A stretch of DNA of 14,786 nucleotides, taken from the NCBI GenBank assembly GCA_036501345.1, contig DASYAN010000320.1, positions 1 to 14,786 on the forward strand. Reading direction: 5' to 3'. The DNA comes from DASYAN01 sp036501345 (GTDB lineage: Bacteria > Chloroflexota > Ktedonobacteria > Ktedonobacterales > Ktedonobacteraceae). Numbering within the stretch: position 1 is the first letter of the stretch; the number at the start of each line of letters is the position of its first letter. Positions 6,422 to 14,622 of this stretch are shown here, in pieces. A program made the translations under genes and the position numbers. Under the pieces are notes generated by a model that saw only the letters and a list, made by a program, of their open reading frames with translations, was not told the DNA's origin and did not search any database.

Positions 6422-6619
6422 CTATTTCTGATAGTCCTCGTCAGAAGTTGGTTGAGAGTGTGGCTTTAATCCCTGGGCATAGTAGCTGTTATCTTGTTCT
6501 GGCTGCTCTTGTGCTCGCGCCGCCAAGAGCTTATCAAGCCATTCGGTCAGCAATGCACCTGCAATCACTCCACCTGCAAGAGCTACGATTTTTGCTAGTG
6601 TCGGTCCCAAGTTGTCCAT
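6422..6619 (-). CDS. Small single-helix membrane protein of unknown function
   Basis: A 65-residue protein starting at the ATG at 6619, with AAGGA 6 nt upstream on the minus strand; an adjoining GTG at 6622 is possible but less well spaced. Residues about 6-30 (PTLAKIVALAGGVIAGALLTE) form one Gly/Ala/Leu-rich transmembrane or membrane-embedded helix. This is followed by a short amphipathic basic part (WLDKLLAARA) and a hydrophilic acidic tail rich in Gln, Ser and Asp. No catalytic motif or Cys is present and I do not recognise a family. It lies between patA (convergent) and the adenine deaminase operon (divergent, sharing the 6620-6866 intergenic region). The clear ribosome binding site and membrane-protein composition support a real gene; the role is unknown. 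Confidence 0.65.
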   Translation of the reverse strand: MDNLGPTLAKIVALAGGVIAGALLTEWLDKLLAARAQEQPEQDNSYYAQGLKPHSQPTSDEDYQK

Positions 6620-6731
6620 CACAGTTCCTTTCAGTGACCTTACCTTGTTATAGATTGTTTATGACATATATTGATATACGAAGTAACGGCCCATTTGGGA
6701 TAAAATTTTGATCAAGCTATCCTGAATGGAA

Positions 6732-6756
6732 AACACTCTAGAAACAGAGAGGTGTT
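6732..6756 (+). promoter_or_regulatory. Imperfect inverted repeat upstream of ade
   Basis: AACACTCT (6732-6739) can pair with AGAGGTGTT (6748-6756) with one bulged G. It lies just upstream of the candidate promoter and may be a regulator site. Weak evidence. Confidence 0.25.
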
Positions 6757-6760
6757 GCTA

Positions 6761-6788
6761 TTAGCTGATAGTACTATCCATCTATAAA
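6761..6788 (+). promoter_or_regulatory. Candidate promoter of the ade operon with a palindromic operator
   Basis: A -10-like TATAAA at 6783-6788 has a weak -35-like TTAGCT at 6761-6766 with a 16-bp spacer. The spacer contains a perfect 12-bp palindrome, GATAGTACTATC (6767-6778). An operator in this position would block RNA polymerase when occupied. An 8-bp tandem repeat TAGTGCTC (6790-6805) directly follows the -10. The -35 is poor, so the promoter is tentative. Confidence 0.4.
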
Positions 6789-6866
6789 GTAGTGCTCTAG
6801 TGCTCAAAATGTGGTAATGTCAAGTAGGATTGGGAATATTCTGAGTGAGTTTGTCATGGGGGAGAT

Positions 6867-8636
6867 ATGGACGATTTACGACGTCGTATTCAGGTTGCAC
6901 GGGGTGAACTGTCGGCTGATCTGGTGTTACGCAATGCAAATCTGATCAATGTTTGCAGCGGTGAATGTTACTTGACTGATGTGGCAATCACAGATGGGCT
7001 TGTTGTGGGTCTAAGTACTCCTGATATTCCAGACCAGCGTTATCAGGGACATGAGGAACGGGATCTACAAGGCCGCTGGCTAGCTCCTGGGCTATTTGAT
7101 GGGCATATGCATGTTGAGAGCACGATGCTGGTATTGTCTGAGTTCGCTCGCTTGGTTGTTCCTCGGGGAGTAACAACTGTTATGCTCGATCCTCATGAAT
7201 TTGCGAATGTAATGGGGCCAGAGGGGATTCGCTATGTCTTGGAGGCCAGCCAGGGTTTGCCGCTCTCTGTCTATGTGATGCTCTCGTCGTGTGTACCTGC
7301 ATCTGCGTTTGAAAGTCCGTATCGTGTTTTGCTAGCTGAAGATTTGCTACCTTTCCTAAAGGATGAACGTGTTCTGGGATTGGCTGAGATGATGAATGTA
7401 CCAGGTGTTTTGCAGGGAGATGAGCAGGTCCTGGCAAAAATCATCGCAACTCAGAAGCATGGTTTGGTTATTGATGGGCATGCGCCCGGTGTTAACGGAC
7501 GAGATTTGTGTGCTTATGCTGCAGCTGGTATCATGTCGGATCATGAGTGTACCTCCATTGAAGAGGCTCGCCAGCGTATTCGCCTAGGTATGTGGCTTAT
7601 GATCCGCGAAGGATCAGCAGCACAGAATCTAGATGCGTTGCTCCCACTTGTCCAGGAACTGCATCCTCCCCGCGTTTTCTTTGTAACTGATGATCGCGAT
7701 CCTCAGGATTTGGTGACGCGTGGGCATATAGACTCAATGGTGCGTCGTGCGATCGAATTAGGGCTAGATCCGGTTGAAGCTATACGGCTGGCCTCTTATA
7801 ATACTGCACAATACTTTCATTTATATAATCGTGGTGCTATTGCCCCAGGTTTTGTTGCAGATATGGTGGTATTAGACGATTTGCGCACCTTCCAGGTCGA
7901 ATCTGTCTATAAAGAAGGTCTATGCGTTGCTCGTGCTGGAAAATTGCTTGTAGATGAGCTATCTGTCTCATCCACATTTTCTGACACTACCACAAATGCT
8001 ATGGGAACAATCCATATTGGCACGTTATCTGAAGCAGACCTGTGTATTCCTGGTAGGCCAGGACCTGTTTCAATTGTCGGGATTGAGCCGGGACAGATCA
8101 CTACACAACATCTCCAGGAAGAGGCACCTCTCTATAATGGTAAAATAGTTGCCTATCCTGAACGTGACCTGCTAAAATTGGTGGTGATTGAGCGACACCA
8201 CGCCAGCCGACGGGTAGGTCTTGGTCTCGTCAGGGGCTTTGGCCTGAAACAGGGTGCAATCGCTTCGAGTGTTGCTCACGATGCACATAATCTAGTAATT
8301 GCGGGCGCGAGTGATGATGATATTTTGTGTGCGGCATATGCATTGGAAGAAATAGGTGGTGGTTTTGTCTGTGTTCTGAATGGGAGTGTGCGGGCGAGTG
8401 TCCCATTGCCCATCGGTGGGCTTGTCTCTCCTCTTCCTGCTGGTGAAGTGGTAGAACAACTGCGCTTCCTCGATGCTATTGCAGCTGAGCTCGGGTGTAC
8501 ATTGGACCATCCCTGTATGACTTTGAGCTTCCTATCGCTCTCTGTAATCCCGTCGCTCAAACTGACGGATCAGGGTTTGATCGACGTGGAAACTTTCACT
8601 CTCCAGCCCCTACAAAGGGAAGGTACATGCTACTGA
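6867..8636 (+). CDS. ade: Adenine deaminase
   Basis: This 589-residue amidohydrolase-superfamily enzyme converts adenine and water to hypoxanthine and ammonia in purine salvage or breakdown. Family motifs run in order: LVLRNANLINV (N-terminal composite sheet), GLFDGHMHVEST with metal ligands H80 and H82, LDPHEFANV (H110, E111), DGHAPG (H205), SDHECTSIEEA (H226), TDDRDP (D275, a metal/catalytic Asp), then the ade-specific C-terminal domain with GLGLVRGFGLKQGAIASSVAHDAHN (H471, H474) and LSFLSLSVIPSLKLTDQGL. All expected catalytic residues are present and the length is normal for the family. GGGGGAG lies just before the ATG (2-nt gap). The stop codon overlaps the next gene by 10 bp, so the two are translationally coupled. 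Its product is the usual substrate of xanthine dehydrogenase, which matches the two downstream genes. Confidence 0.95.
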   Translation: MDDLRRRIQVARGELSADLVLRNANLINVCSGECYLTDVAITDGLVVGLSTPDIPDQRYQGHEERDLQGRWLAPGLFDGHMHVESTMLVLSEFARLVVPRGVTTVMLDPHEFANVMGPEGIRYVLEASQGLPLSVYVMLSSCVPASAFESPYRVLLAEDLLPFLKDERVLGLAEMMNVPGVLQGDEQVLAKIIATQKHGLVIDGHAPGVNGRDLCAYAAAGIMSDHECTSIEEARQRIRLGMWLMIREGSAAQNLDALLPLVQELHPPRVFFVTDDRDPQDLVTRGHIDSMVRRAIELGLDPVEAIRLASYNTAQYFHLYNRGAIAPGFVADMVVLDDLRTFQVESVYKEGLCVARAGKLLVDELSVSSTFSDTTTNAMGTIHIGTLSEADLCIPGRPGPVSIVGIEPGQITTQHLQEEAPLYNGKIVAYPERDLLKLVVIERHHASRRVGLGLVRGFGLKQGAIASSVAHDAHNLVIAGASDDDILCAAYALEEIGGGFVCVLNGSVRASVPLPIGGLVSPLPAGEVVEQLRFLDAIAAELGCTLDHPCMTLSFLSLSVIPSLKLTDQGLIDVETFTLQPLQREGTCY

Positions 8637-9592
8637 AGCTCGTTGAATATCATTGGGCCGAGCATATCGATGACGCTCTTCTGCTCTTAGCGCGTCTCGA
8701 TATGAAGACGGTACCGCTAGCTGGTGGTACCTATCTGTTGGGTTTGCAGGACGACAGTGTCGAAGCTGTTGTTGATCTGCGTGACCTTGGGCTAACATAT
8801 ATTTCCGAAGATGGACAAGGCATTCATATTGGTGCCATGACAACATTGCAAACTATGGCTGATTCTCCTGTGCTGAAAGAGTTTGCAATGGGTCTACTTG
8901 CACGTTCTGCTCTCGTTTCATCATCATCTCGCTTGATTCGCAACTGTGCAACGATTGGAGGGACATTGGGGGCTGGAGTTCCTTCGCAAGCCGACCTACT
9001 AACTGCTTTGATCGCTCTAGAGGCTGAGGTCGTAGTACGTTCAGGATCGCAAACCCAGGTGGGATTGAAGGGGGGATCTTTCGAGCGCCCCGGTTTTATT
9101 GCGCCTGAGATTACGTTTAAAGGAAAGCAAGAGCGGCATATACCTTGTAGTGACTTCTATCTAACTCAGCGGGCACGGGAACTTATTATTGAGGTGGTAG
9201 TGCCTCACCCAGGGCCCAACTCTGGTACTTCCCTAATGCGTATTGGACGTACAGCGACGGACGCGGCTCTTCTTAATGCTGCAGCTATGGTTGAGGTTGA
9301 TCATGGCATCTATCAAAAGGTACGCCTAGCCGTGGGTGGTGTTAATATGGAGTCCGTTCGCTTGCGCTTAGTTGAGCGTCATCTAGAAGGTCAGCCAGTG
9401 GATCCTCTCAACAGTCAGGCTCTGTTGGCGGCCTTGCGGGCTGGCATGGCCGAATTTCGTCCTCCCTCCGATAGCCGCGTGAGTAATGCATATCGACGGG
9501 TAAGCGGAATGAACCTAGTTTATAACGTGCTTGAAGAAGCGATCAACGTCTCTCAGTGGCGTGGCGTGGTTTCTTCGGAAAGGGACTTGTAG
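8627..9592 (+). CDS. FAD-binding subunit of a xanthine dehydrogenase/CO dehydrogenase-type complex
   Basis: A 321-residue protein of the CoxM/XdhB (medium subunit) family, which takes electrons from 2Fe-2S clusters to FAD. PLAGGTYLL (30-38) is the first FAD pyrophosphate motif, usually PxxGGTDL, with Tyr36 in place of the common Asp or Ser. RNCATIGGTLGAGVPSQADL (about 105-124) is the second. The C-terminal CO_deh_flav_C-like domain is seen in RIGRTATDAALLNAAAMV and LAVGGV. The start at 8627 is set by AGGGAAGG about 4-5 nt upstream and by normal family alignment; longer in-frame starts lie inside ade. The ATG overlaps the end of ade by 10 bp and the stop is 6 bp before the next gene, so the three form one operon. 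The residues needed for FAD binding look intact. The electron acceptor is unknown. Confidence 0.88.
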   Translation: MLLKLVEYHWAEHIDDALLLLARLDMKTVPLAGGTYLLGLQDDSVEAVVDLRDLGLTYISEDGQGIHIGAMTTLQTMADSPVLKEFAMGLLARSALVSSSSRLIRNCATIGGTLGAGVPSQADLLTALIALEAEVVVRSGSQTQVGLKGGSFERPGFIAPEITFKGKQERHIPCSDFYLTQRARELIIEVVVPHPGPNSGTSLMRIGRTATDAALLNAAAMVEVDHGIYQKVRLAVGGVNMESVRLRLVERHLEGQPVDPLNSQALLAALRAGMAEFRPPSDSRVSNAYRRVSGMNLVYNVLEEAINVSQWRGVVSSERDL

Positions 9593-9598
9593 AAGAGC

Positions 9599-12532
9599 AT
9601 GGAACTGGAACTACGTATCAATGGAGTGATTGAGAGCCTAGATGCTGCTCCAAATGAGTCTTTGCAGACATTATTGCGGCGCGAGGGCTATTGTAGTGTA
9701 AAGCATGGCTGTGAGACTGGCGAATGTGGGGCCTGTACTGTGCTCGTAGAGGGAATTCCACGCCCAAGCTGCGTGATGCTGGCTGCGCAGGCTGGTGGGT
9801 GTGAGTTGATGACCGTTGAAGGTCTGGGAGTTGCGAGCAAGCTCCATCCGTTGCAGGAAGCTTTTATTGAGGTTGGAGCAGTACAGTGCGGCTTCTGTAC
9901 CCCTGGTATGCTCCTTTCGGCATATGCTCTGCTCAAGCGCAATCCCTCCCCAACTAAGAATGAGGTGCGCGATGCACTTTCAGGCAATCTATGCCGCTGT
10001 TCCGGCTATGAGAAGCCTGTGCAGGCTGTGTGGCGGGCGGCTGCAGTGATGCGTGGCGGAAAAATAGAGGCATTGCGATATAATATAATAAATACTGCAG
10101 AAGAGCAGGAAGTAGAGCACGGGAAACTTTTACCAGTACTTGCTAGTAGTGCTGTTGGTGCCACAGTAAAACTGGCTGCGGTAAAGGTGGGTACAGAAGC
10201 TCCTACTACCACTATATCCCGCGAGCAGCAGTTTCAGGTTATTGGCAAACCTCTTCCTCCTCTGAATGCGGCTAAACTGGCTACTGGAAAACCTGCTTTT
10301 GTCGGTGATATCAATTTGCATAATATGCTGCATGCACGCATTCTTCCCTCTCCTCATGCTCATGCTGTCATCCATACTATCGACATTTCTGAAGCGAAAG
10401 CATTGTCGGGAGTGTATGCAGTATTGACCCATAAAGATGTACCACGCGTTGCCTACTCTAGTGTAGAGTCTGCCTCATCCGCAAAAACTTTGCAAGACCG
10501 CTATTGTTTGGATTACATACTTCGCTATGTCGGTGACCGCGTGGCTGTCGTGGCAGCCGAGACTGCAGAGGTTGCAGAACAAGCGCTTAAACTGATCAAG
10601 GTGGGATACGAAGTTTTGCCTGCTATCCTTCATCCTCGCCACGCATTGGAGCCCAATGCTCCTCATTTGCATCCTGAAAAAGAGTCATTCGGTATTTTTG
10701 ATGCTACACGCAATATCGCTGCCCATGTACGCTCTGAGACTGGCAATGTGGAGCAAGGCTTTGCGCAAGCGGACCTGATTGTAGAGGGCGAGTATTTTGT
10801 TTCTCCAAGCCAGCAAGTCCCACTGGAAAATCATACAGTAGTGACCTATTTTGATGAGAACGATTGCTTGGTCGTACGAACGAACTGTCAGGCTCCTCAT
10901 TATGTACGGCGTGCACTTGCTCGTATTCTTGCCCTGCCAGCACGCCGTATCCGCGTTATCTCTACAGAAACGAGTGGATCTGCTGGAGGCAGACAGGAAC
11001 TCTTGCTAGAAGATCTTTGTGCTTTACTGACAGTGGCAACAAGGCGTCCTGTCACCTTAGCTTATGCCCGTGAGGAAGAGTTCTCCAGTCGTGTTTATTC
11101 ACCACATATTTTGCGTATGAAGACAGGTGTGTTGCGTGATGGTACTATTATTGCCAACCAGATGGTTCTTCTTGCTGGTACTGGGGCTTATGGCACACAT
11201 CCGTTGATTACCCAGCGTAGCACTTTGACTCCTGCTCTCACACTCTATCGTTGCCAGCATCTACGCTTTGCGGCAGAAATAGTCTATACCAATCATGCTC
11301 CTGCCGGGGCATTTTGTGGCAATAGTTCGTTCCAAGAATTCTTTGCGCTTGAAAGCCATATCGATGAGATTGCTAATCGCCTGGGAATGGACGCTCTGGC
11401 TCTAAGGCGCAAGAACTGGATCAAGACTGGCGATATATATGGGATGGGCTACGACTCAGGACTGGGCAAGCAGGACAAGGTCAGGGTTGAGAGTTGTGGT
11501 TTGCCAGCATGCTTGCAGGTTGTCGAAGATAAGTTGAACTGGTCTGGCAGGCGGAAGCATGCTGCAACTAAGCAAGGTCGTTTCCGTCGTGGCATCGGGG
11601 TAGCACTGACTATGCAGGGAAATCTTGGTGGACAGGCCAATAGCAGCGGAGCCATGATTAAGCTCAACGAAGACGGCTCGTTTGATATCTTTGTAACTGC
11701 CGCTAGTGGTGGGAGTGGTGCTCCAACGATGATAGCGCAGGTTGCTGCTGAGGTTCTGGGAGTGCCGCTGGCCGATATTCTGATCCACTCTTCTGAGACT
11801 GACTCCACACCGTTTGCTACGAGTACGGATGCTGCAACTACTTTCTACGCAGCCAGTGGTGCAACGCGCAAAGCAAGCGAGCAGATGCGCCGTCAGATCC
11901 TGGCTGTAGCTGGCCGTATGCTCAATACACTACCCGAAGTGTTGAAGGTTAGCAATGGTCTTATTAGCGGACCAAGCGGCCAGCAAGTATTGATTGAACA
12001 GGTCGCAGCTTATGCGTTGTTCAACGATGGCCGACAAATAATGACAACTACCTCTTGGAAAATGCAGCAAACTCCAGCAGTATTTGCCGCTCAGGGAGTA
12101 GAAGTAGAAGTTGATACAGAAACAGGAAATGTACGAGTTCTCAATGTGATTTCTGCGGTTGATGTGGGTTGCGCGATTAATCCACTGATCATCGAAGGCC
12201 AGATCCAAGGGAGCGTAGCACAAGCGTTGGGAGCCACTCTCTCCGAGGAACTGTTGTATGATCCGAAGGGAGCCTTGCTTACTGCCAATCTGAGTGATTA
12301 TCGTATCTATGCTGCACCAGATATGCCAGAGATGCAAGTATACCTCATTGGAACTGATGATGCTTCAGAGACTTTTGGATCAAAAGCAGTAGCAACATTG
12401 CCGCTCTATGGAGTTGCTCCTGCTATTGCCAATGCCGTAGTGAATGCTTTGGGGATACGTGCGTGTCACATTCCTTTAACTCCTGAACGCCTCTTACGTG
12501 CAATTCATACCAATACAAAGAAAAAATCTTAG
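9599..12532 (+). CDS. Fused 2Fe-2S and molybdopterin-type subunit of a xanthine dehydrogenase-like complex, with altered active-site motifs
   Basis: This 977-residue fusion joins a CoxS/XdhC-type iron-sulfur domain (1-about 155) to a CoxL/XdhA-type large subunit (about 210-977) through a linker. All eight cluster ligands are present: C38, C43, C46, C58 (plant-type 2Fe-2S) and C97, C100, C132, C134 (helical 2Fe-2S), with Q96 before C97 as usual. The large domain is recognisable (GKPAFVGDI, SPHAHAVIHTID, YGVAPAIANAV, PLTPERLLRAI), but its cofactor and catalytic motifs differ from the family: GGGFGGK reads SGSAGGR (459-465), RGFGxPQ reads CGNSSFQ (573-579), GQG reads GSG (705-707), and GVGEPP reads AVATLP (930-935), so the catalytic Glu is T933. 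The context (adenine deaminase and FAD subunit) suggests hypoxanthine/xanthine oxidation, but these changes make that function doubtful. Only 6 bp separate it from the FAD gene, with no strong ribosome binding site, so coupling is likely. Confidence 0.88.
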   Translation: MELELRINGVIESLDAAPNESLQTLLRREGYCSVKHGCETGECGACTVLVEGIPRPSCVMLAAQAGGCELMTVEGLGVASKLHPLQEAFIEVGAVQCGFCTPGMLLSAYALLKRNPSPTKNEVRDALSGNLCRCSGYEKPVQAVWRAAAVMRGGKIEALRYNIINTAEEQEVEHGKLLPVLASSAVGATVKLAAVKVGTEAPTTTISREQQFQVIGKPLPPLNAAKLATGKPAFVGDINLHNMLHARILPSPHAHAVIHTIDISEAKALSGVYAVLTHKDVPRVAYSSVESASSAKTLQDRYCLDYILRYVGDRVAVVAAETAEVAEQALKLIKVGYEVLPAILHPRHALEPNAPHLHPEKESFGIFDATRNIAAHVRSETGNVEQGFAQADLIVEGEYFVSPSQQVPLENHTVVTYFDENDCLVVRTNCQAPHYVRRALARILALPARRIRVISTETSGSAGGRQELLLEDLCALLTVATRRPVTLAYAREEEFSSRVYSPHILRMKTGVLRDGTIIANQMVLLAGTGAYGTHPLITQRSTLTPALTLYRCQHLRFAAEIVYTNHAPAGAFCGNSSFQEFFALESHIDEIANRLGMDALALRRKNWIKTGDIYGMGYDSGLGKQDKVRVESCGLPACLQVVEDKLNWSGRRKHAATKQGRFRRGIGVALTMQGNLGGQANSSGAMIKLNEDGSFDIFVTAASGGSGAPTMIAQVAAEVLGVPLADILIHSSETDSTPFATSTDAATTFYAASGATRKASEQMRRQILAVAGRMLNTLPEVLKVSNGLISGPSGQQVLIEQVAAYALFNDGRQIMTTTSWKMQQTPAVFAAQGVEVEVDTETGNVRVLNVISAVDVGCAINPLIIEGQIQGSVAQALGATLSEELLYDPKGALLTANLSDYRIYAAPDMPEMQVYLIGTDDASETFGSKAVATLPLYGVAPAIANAVVNALGIRACHIPLTPERLLRAIHTNTKKKS

Positions 12533-12536
12533 ATCC

Positions 12537-14384
12537 CTATTCTAAAAGAAAGCGATAAAGCTTTCCTGAAGACGAAGCCCAAATGAGTTGGAGTCTACTG
12601 TCGGTGAGAGTTGTTTGTTCGAGCTGGTATTCCTTGTTCCCTTGGTTCGGAGTAAATAAAATATAAGATGCTGAGTGGCTCTGTGCTGCATCAAGTATAG
12701 TAGCGAGGTCCTGCGTTGGCAGCAGAACTGCATGTTGGCCAGTTGCATAGTAATAATCTGCAGCATCAGCTACCATGACGATAGGTTGATCACGAGTAGG
12801 GACAATACTATATTTATAGTCTTTGTAGTCACTAGCTACAACCTGTCCCACTTTCTGGTAGAGGAGATAATCGTGCCTCCAGCCAGGAGCTATGCTAAGG
12901 ACTGATTCCACCAAGATAATCACTGCTGCGAGCATTGCGATGGCAAGGCACATCAGGTCTTCATCTTTGGGAGGAATACCAGAAGAAGGTTGATGCTCCT
13001 CCTCACTCCGCTTAGGTACCCTTGGTCCGAAGAACCTCGCTAATCCTTTTGCCTGGAAGGATGGCGAAGGATATTTAGCCTTGCTTGCATTCTTATACGT
13101 TTTACCGAACCGCCTGCTTACGTAAGCAATAGTCGCATCCATACCGACAATGGACCATCCGTGCAAAATGGGAAGAAGTACTGTTAATGAGTGAAAGAAG
13201 CTCCCATGCATAGTTGGAAAGGTAAAAACAAGCGCTAAAATGATGTACAGAAGGAGAAGATAGATAAGAAAAGGCAGGAGTTCGGCACGTTTTCGCTTAA
13301 TCCACATACCGAGAATGGCAAATGGAAGAGGAATATAAAGTGCTCCGACTAGCATAAGCAGATTAAAGCCCAGTGCTATAAGCTTTGAAACAAGGATGTT
13401 GGCTAATCCCCAGGAATAATAGGCCTGAGGAGAAATTATTTTGTGAAAACTGAAGAAGTCTTCATAGCTGGTGAGCCAGATCGTCATGGTTCCCCAAGGA
13501 GGAAGCGGAGAGCCGATGAGGGCTATATTGCGAATAAACCAGGGAGCCATAGTCCAGAGATAGCAAATGCCCATGCCCAGGAGTGCTTGCCAGGGAATTG
13601 GATGAAGCTGGGTATTGTCACTTGATTTCCAGAGGAGATTGCCTTTGCGATCCTTTAGCTTGTGTGAACAGAGCCAGACGATGCCACCAACAACAAGCAG
13701 TAGTCCCCCATCAGGGCGCGTGAGATTGGCGAGTCCTATTGGAATACCTGCGAAGGCAAACCGCCAGGGATGTCCACGCCAACCCTGATATATCCCGATC
13801 AGCGCAAGTAAACCGACCCAGCTATAAAGGGCAAAGCTGTCGGTAGTTGCAAAGTAAAGGGAATAGAGAGGGCCTTCAAGAAGCGTGAAGAAAGCAATAG
13901 CAAGTGCATAGCGCCTGCTCTGAAAAATATCCCACCCCATCCAGTAAGCCAACAGGGGCAGAGTTGCCGAGAGCAGGATCATAGGAATTTGGGCCACATA
14001 CCAGCTTGTCCCAAACAAAGCTAGGAATGGGGCCATAATGATGGAGGTCAGTGGCATCCAGTAAAAATTGCTAGGATGGACAATACTCTTCGCTGGTGTG
14101 AGATAGATGTAGATAAAATCTTCAGTAAATCCATGCCAACTGGCCAGATTTTTGGCGACATCAAAATAATAGGCTGCATCTGCGTAACTTGGTTGAGAGA
14201 CGAATGCTGCAACTGTAGCCCGCAAGATCAGCGATATACCTAGCAGAACGATGAGATCAAACCGTCGGCTTCGAGTGACAATATCCTTGAAGGATAATTT
14301 GGAACGTGTTTCACTGCTAGATTTAGATTCTTCGCTGTTTTCTACAATCCTCTCCAGTCTGTTGCTTAAGCTATCGTTATTCAT
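12537..14384 (-). CDS. GT-C family membrane glycosyltransferase (PMT/ArnT-like, GT39/GT83 type)
   Basis: A 615-residue polytopic membrane protein resembling dolichyl- or polyprenyl-phosphate sugar transferases, which move a sugar from a lipid carrier to a protein, lipid or glycan outside the membrane. Residues 1-41 are a hydrophilic Ser/Glu/Lys-rich cytoplasmic tail. The first membrane helix is about 43-62, followed by the external loop SQPSYADAAYYFDVAKNL with D69 as the likely catalytic Asp. About ten further hydrophobic helices follow up to about residue 420. A basic, Pro-rich loop (about 430-480), one more helix (about 485-503, LAIAMLAAVIILVES) and a soluble C-terminal domain of about 110 residues complete it. 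The ATG at 14384 has AGGAA about 12 nt upstream. The gene converges on the fused oxidoreductase gene with a 4-bp gap. Sugar and acceptor cannot be read from the sequence. Confidence 0.8.
   Translation of the reverse strand: MNNDSLSNRLERIVENSEESKSSSETRSKLSFKDIVTRSRRFDLIVLLGISLILRATVAAFVSQPSYADAAYYFDVAKNLASWHGFTEDFIYIYLTPAKSIVHPSNFYWMPLTSIIMAPFLALFGTSWYVAQIPMILLSATLPLLAYWMGWDIFQSRRYALAIAFFTLLEGPLYSLYFATTDSFALYSWVGLLALIGIYQGWRGHPWRFAFAGIPIGLANLTRPDGGLLLVVGGIVWLCSHKLKDRKGNLLWKSSDNTQLHPIPWQALLGMGICYLWTMAPWFIRNIALIGSPLPPWGTMTIWLTSYEDFFSFHKIISPQAYYSWGLANILVSKLIALGFNLLMLVGALYIPLPFAILGMWIKRKRAELLPFLIYLLLLYIILALVFTFPTMHGSFFHSLTVLLPILHGWSIVGMDATIAYVSRRFGKTYKNASKAKYPSPSFQAKGLARFFGPRVPKRSEEEHQPSSGIPPKDEDLMCLAIAMLAAVIILVESVLSIAPGWRHDYLLYQKVGQVVASDYKDYKYSIVPTRDQPIVMVADAADYYYATGQHAVLLPTQDLATILDAAQSHSASYILFTPNQGNKEYQLEQTTLTDSRLQLIWASSSGKLYRFLLE
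12540..12565 (-). terminator. Candidate terminator at the end of the glycosyltransferase gene
   Basis: On the minus strand GAAAGC and GCTTTC (12548-12553 with 12560-12565) form a 6-bp stem with a 6-nt loop, followed by TTTTAG. It lies inside the last codons of the gene. The stem is short and AT-rich, so termination here is only possible. Confidence 0.3.
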
Positions 14385-14471
14385 ACAGAAGACATTTCCT
14401 ATCCTAACTTAAAAGACCTTTTGCTAATGATTCATGGTACCTAATAAGAGAGGTTTTTTCTAGGGAGAAAG

Positions 14472-14483
14472 CTAGACATCTAG
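14472..14483. promoter_or_regulatory. Short palindrome in the divergent intergenic region
   Basis: CTAGACATCTAG has 5-bp arms around a 2-bp centre. It lies between the divergent glycosyltransferase gene and the gene starting at 14623 and could be a shared operator, though a site this short can arise by chance. Confidence 0.2.
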
Positions 14484-14576
14484 AGGACAACTAAGGGAAA
14501 TCCTCATACATCAGAAAAGCAGTGTTTCTGAATGAGATATCAAAGTACTAAAATTCATCTTTACACCTGTGTTTCC

Positions 14577-14585
14577 TGCTATAAT
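14577..14585 (+). promoter_or_regulatory. Extended -10 promoter for the gene at 14623
   Basis: TGCTATAAT is a perfect extended -10 element (TGN plus TATAAT), 37 bp upstream of the next start codon. No good -35 is found at the normal 17-bp distance; TTTACA at 14560-14565 is too close (14 bp). Extended -10 promoters can work without a strong -35. Transcription would start near 14592. Confidence 0.55.
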
Positions 14586-14622
14586 TTTTGAGAATAAGAT
14601 TTAATTTAGATTGGAGTCGATG

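Noticed and set aside
6960..7100. Possible purine riboswitch or regulatory RNA near the ade start
   Set aside because: I looked for the conserved core and paired loops of the purine riboswitch in the upstream region and start of ade and saw none.
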